From Bradyrhizobium erythrophlei (lineage in GTDB: Bacteria > Pseudomonadota > Alphaproteobacteria > Rhizobiales > Xanthobacteraceae): a stretch of DNA of 64,000 nucleotides. The notes below the pieces were generated by a model, which saw nothing but the letters and a program-made list of their open reading frames with translations, ran no database searches and had not been told where the DNA came from. The stretch is taken from assembly GCF_900142985.1 (NCBI RefSeq), contig NZ_LT670849.1, positions 6,712,501-6,776,500 of the forward strand, in the 5' to 3' direction. Shown piece by piece: positions 61,147 to 64,000 of this stretch. The translations under genes and the position numbers were made by a program. Position 1 is the first letter of the stretch. Each line of letters begins with the position of its first letter.

Positions 61147-61230
61147 TGAAATATGGCGGGTTAGCGACGGCGTGACTCGCCCTTAATCCGCGATGGATCG
61201 CGCAGACTCCTGTGGGTCGATCAACGTGAA

Positions 61231-61449
61231 TTAGCAGGAGCCTGCGGCAATAACGGGATTTGCCTGACCCGGTGCAACATCAAGCGGCTTGTGCGGTTTG
61301 GCAAGACCAACAGTGCCGGGCGGTGTCGCGCTGTCAGCAACTCGCGTGTCCACGTCATGCAACGTCGTGGCAAACGCCAGCACAACTACCACAGCTAGGG
61401 CGACTGCAAAGATAATGACTGCTGTTCTGTGGCTGCGTCGGTGATTCAT
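61231..61449 (-). CDS. small single-pass membrane protein
   Basis: 72 residues from ATG 61449, which has a full AGGAGG upstream. Basic N terminus (MNHRRSHRTAV), one transmembrane helix (IIFAVALAVVVVLAFATTL), and a periplasmic Pro/Ala/Thr-rich tail ending in a Cys (VIAAGSC). No known domain. The strong ribosome-binding site supports expression. Confidence 0.6.
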   Translation of the reverse strand: MNHRRSHRTAVIIFAVALAVVVVLAFATTLHDVDTRVADSATPPGTVGLAKPHKPLDVAPGQANPVIAAGSC

Positions 61450-61672
61450 AAGAACCTCCTGCAACAAATACCAACGCATCAACAGGCGGCCGGTTCCGCC
61501 CCCAAGGGGGGATCTACGTTGGCACCCGCAGTTCGCCCCGGGTGGTTGCCGAATAGAACAGTCGTGTTCCGTTTCCTCCACTTCCTCGAAGGAATAGCAA
61601 GCTATCTACCTCTTGATAGAGGGAGCTGATTTGCGAGGGCGTTTGTTCAAAGTGCTCCGCAACGGACTAGGA

Positions 61673-61708
61673 AGCCGCCAGTGTCTCAGGGCACTGGCGG
61701 CTATTTAT
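61673..61708. terminator. intrinsic terminator-like hairpin
   Basis: Perfect 11-bp stem AGCCGCCAGTG / CACTGGCGGCT with loop TCTCAGGG, then ATTTATTT on the + strand. It lies downstream of the minus-strand ORF at 61770 and far downstream of the GapR gene, so which gene it serves is unclear. Confidence 0.65.
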
Positions 61709-61769
61709 TTCAAGCCGAGGCGCCGTCGCTCATCCGTCGAAGGTCTTCGAGCGCTGGATGGGTTCGCGA

Positions 61770-61949
61770 CTAGGCTACCATCCGATGGCTATTCATGCCC
61801 GCGAAGTCCGTTGCGACCGACCACGAGGTGAACTGCCCCTCGTACATGGCGTGACACAGGTATTGTTTATGGCCATCTTCATAGATCATTGCGAGCATGC
61901 TTTTATAGATGAGATCGTCCTGGCTCTCGACCTTGATGTTTGCCACCAT
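61770..61949 (-). CDS. 59-residue hypothetical protein
   Basis: ATG 61949: MVANIKVESQDDLIYKSMLA then MIYEDGHKQYLCHAMYEGQF and TSWSVATDFAGMNSHRMVA. Balanced composition and no low complexity suggest a real protein, but no start signal is strong and I do not recognise it. It sits just after the broken outer-membrane gene on the same strand. Confidence 0.4.
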   Translation of the reverse strand: MVANIKVESQDDLIYKSMLAMIYEDGHKQYLCHAMYEGQFTSWSVATDFAGMNSHRMVA

Positions 61950-61984
61950 TACCGCGCCAGATTGAACCGTCGCTGCGCCTCATC

Positions 61985-62500
61985 TTAATCCCCGGACGGC
62001 GTCAGCGCGTCCCAGCCGTGGATGTTGCCAACAGCGAGACCGCCAGTGGCATAGAGAAGCCAGTTGCCACCTGCGCCGGCTGCGTATCCGATGCGGCCGC
62101 GGAAGGTGCCGAGTGCGTCAAGGTTGGTTCCGCAAGGATGCGGCGTCACCATCAATGGACCGCAGACGTTCGAACTGCCGCGGAGATCGGACCAGGACAG
62201 ATCGCCTTCCTGGCCATAGACCCAAGGCCCCTTTTGCCAGTTGGACCCCAGCGAGGCGCCGAACAATCCGCCGCGCATCTTATAGCGGCCATCAGCGGGA
62301 GAACCTTCAGTACTGCCTTCGGAGCTTGAAAATGCTGGAATGCCTGGATCGGTCTGGCTGGATGAGCCCCAGCCCTAACCGCCCTGAACGCCACCATAAG
62401 TGCCGGTCCAACCGGGAGAAGATGGTGGGGATGGAGGAGCAGCTAAAACGCTGGCCGCGCTGCTTGCGAGCAAAGCCGCTGCCACAACCGCTTTTTTCAT
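61985..62500 (-). pseudogene. outer-membrane beta-barrel (Omp25/31-like) gene with a nonsense codon
   Basis: From ATG 62500 a signal peptide (MKKAVVAAALLASSAASVLA) and the expected start of the barrel (PGWTGTYGGVQGG) are read, then an in-frame TAG (codon 42, 62375-62377). The same frame goes on with typical barrel sequence: GGLFGASLGSNWQKGPWVYG, QEGDLSWSDLRGSSNVCGPL, LGTFRGRIGYAAGAGGNWLL and YATGGLAVGNIHGWDALTPS, then stops at 171 codons, short of the usual 200 or more with the closing strands. So both a point nonsense and a 3' truncation. Confidence 0.75.
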
Positions 62501-62639
62501 AATAAACTCTTAAATTGTGAATCAAATAAACCGACGCATGCAGCCTAACGGGCTTTTCGATGCGCGACTGTAACCCAACCGCAACAGTTCACGACGAACG
62601 GTTCCCCTGACCGGGGCAGAGGCGCGCGCCTGTTGGCTC

Positions 62640-64000
62640 TCAGCTGGCCTCGGAGCGGATCTCGTTTGGGACCGGCTGAGGAGGAGCGGTGACGGACGGC
62701 AGGGCCACCGGCCGCAGGCCGATCAACTCGGCGGTGCGGACGCCTGCATCGTGCCAGAACTTGAATGAGTTGATCCGGGAGCTCTCCAGGATCGCGATCG
62801 CGACCGCCGAGAGGAACGGCAGGCTCTCGAGCACCAGCACGCCAGCGAAGATATAGATTTCGCGGATCTGCTTGGAATTGTTGGTGACCACGAGCACGGT
62901 CGCGCCAATCAAAAGCAGCACGCCGATCACGGCCTCCCAAAACGCCTGAAACTCGATCGACATCCGCGACAGGCCACCCTTGGAGGTGCGCGCGAACGGC
63001 AGATGTTCGGTAATCAGTCCCTGGGCCACCGCCCGCGAGACCGTCCACTGCACGCTCATGGCGGCGATCATGGCGCCGAACATCTGTCCCCATTTTACCG
63101 GCACGCGCAGCCGATAGAGGATGAGAAAATGCGCGAGCGTCACGACGAACGCCGCGATGATGGGTAATGTGAGAATGCGGTCGGGAATGGCGATATCGGC
63201 GAAGGCGACGATCGGCACCCAGATCAGGTTGAGGATCGCAACCACGACGCCCAGCGTCTCGGCGCCCAGCCAGTTCAGCCAGCCCAGCGAAAACTCGCGC
63301 TTCTGATCGCGCGTCAGCCGGCTCGCGCCGGGCAGGAAACGCCGCCAGTGCTTCTTAATGATCTGGAAGCCACCATAGGCCCAGCGATGGCGCTGCTTCT
63401 TGAACGCTTCATAGGTGTCCGGCAACAGGCCGTGGCCGTAGCGATAGTTCGTGTAGTGCGTCAGCCAGCCGTGCTCGATGATGTTGAGGCCAAGATCGGA
63501 GTCCTCGCATATCGTGTCGCTGGACCAGCCGCCCGCCATGTCCATCGCCGCGCGACGGATCAGGCACATCGTGCCATGCACGATGATGGCGTTCTCCTCG
63601 TTACGCTGAACCATGCCGATGTCGAAGAAGCCGGCATATTCACCGTTCATGATGTAGTGCATCAGCGAACGGTCGCCGTCGCGATGTTCCTGCGGGGCCT
63701 GCACCAGACCGACGCGCGGATCGGCAAATACAGGGACCAGGTCCTTCAACCAGTCCGGACCCACGACATAGTCCGCATCGAGAATGCCGATGATCTCGGC
63801 ATCGGCAGCGGTCCGCTCCATGGCGATGCGCAGGGCGCCGGCCTTGAAGCCTTGAACCTTCTCGGCGTTGATAAACTTGAAGCGCTCGCCAAGTCCGCGG
63901 CAATGGTCCTGAATCGGCTGCCAGAACGCCGGATCGGGCGTGTTGTTGATGATGACAACGCATTCGAAATTCGGATAGTCGAGCCTGGCGATCGCATCGA
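62640..64000 (-). CDS. membrane glycosyltransferase family 2, glucan-synthase-like (5' end outside)
   Basis: At least 453 residues; the start lies beyond the right edge. The GT2 domain shows IARLDYPNFECVVIINNTPD, the metal motif ILDADYVVGPDWLKDLVPVF, the acceptor motif TICEDSDLGLNIIEHGWLTH and the QxxRW motif in FKKQRHRWAYGG. Then come at least six transmembrane helices (ETLGVVVAILNLIWVPIVAF onwards). Such processive inner-membrane enzymes make beta-glucans or other polysaccharides; from memory it resembles the beta-glucan synthases (Ndv type) of Bradyrhizobium, which is not proven here. Confidence 0.88.
   Translation of the reverse strand, partial: DAIARLDYPNFECVVIINNTPDPAFWQPIQDHCRGLGERFKFINAEKVQGFKAGALRIAMERTAADAEIIGILDADYVVGPDWLKDLVPVFADPRVGLVQAPQEHRDGDRSLMHYIMNGEYAGFFDIGMVQRNEENAIIVHGTMCLIRRAAMDMAGGWSSDTICEDSDLGLNIIEHGWLTHYTNYRYGHGLLPDTYEAFKKQRHRWAYGGFQIIKKHWRRFLPGASRLTRDQKREFSLGWLNWLGAETLGVVVAILNLIWVPIVAFADIAIPDRILTLPIIAAFVVTLAHFLILYRLRVPVKWGQMFGAMIAAMSVQWTVSRAVAQGLITEHLPFARTSKGGLSRMSIEFQAFWEAVIGVLLLIGATVLVVTNNSKQIREIYIFAGVLVLESLPFLSAVAIAILESSRINSFKFWHDAGVRTAELIGLRPVALPSVTAPPQPVPNEIRSEAS

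Overview
The window is alphaproteobacterial and most likely comes from Bradyrhizobium or a close Nitrobacteraceae relative. I base this on high GC, the chromosomal order gyrA / coaD / two cyclophilins / queA / tgt, the many small secreted or zinc-ribbon proteins typical of that genus, and the genus-type dispersed palindromes. The genus call is recognition from memory and was not checked by any search.

Layout. (1) 1-15.1 kb is mainly core: the 3' end of gyrA, a divergent O-methyltransferase/TetR pair, a truncated globin, an IS30 copy beside a MITE-like element, a Tat-exported FAD oxidoreductase, then coaD, a periplasmic and a cytosolic cyclophilin, queA, asd (reading back, preceded by a Thr/Lys-rich leader ORF and a terminator), tgt and cysK. 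(2) 15-24 kb holds an orphan BrnA-like protein, an EamA exporter, small secreted proteins, a formyltransferase-like protein, a ModE-like HTH protein, a porin and a sodium:solute symporter. (3) 24.3-32.9 kb is a B12-responsive locus. nrdAB (ribonucleotide reductase, class Ic by residue pattern) and metE (B12-independent methionine synthase) are divergent, each behind its own cobalamin riboswitch. Both are the B12-independent alternative for their step, so the expected logic is induction when cobalamin is scarce. A Rieske oxygenase follows metE. (4) 32.9-39.4 kb looks like a catabolic unit: an ABC importer operon ending in a GntR regulator, divergent from an SDR, an alpha/beta hydrolase and a CmcJ-like oxygenase.

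(5) 39.9-55.7 kb is an integrated genomic island. It starts at the 3' end of tRNA-Lys(UUU), ends in a perfect 48-bp copy of that tRNA end, and carries a tyrosine integrase just inside the right end. A 20-bp tandem-repeat site occurs inside both ends (probable arm-type integrase sites). Cargo is sparse: phage-gene remnants, small membrane proteins, a CocE-type hydrolase, an ABC substrate-binding protein, and a heavy IS load (IS110, IS30, two IS1182-like copies, one broken IS1182-like copy). (6) 55.7-62.5 kb to the right is also accessory in character: small genes, a decayed cspA, an outer-membrane protein gene with a nonsense codon, a GapR/DUF2312 paralogue, a NUDIX hydrolase and several single-helix microproteins. 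(7) From 62.6 kb a processive family 2 glycosyltransferase runs off the right edge.

Most interesting signals: a pair of homologous 31-residue membrane microproteins at 39.5 and 60.3 kb that share a similar 49-nt leader at identical spacing; a candidate leader-peptide attenuator for asd; seven dispersed palindromes, six bounded by CTAGTG, whose stems covary; a TGT enzyme that has lost all four zinc ligands; and the paired riboswitches controlling a class Ic reductase and MetE.
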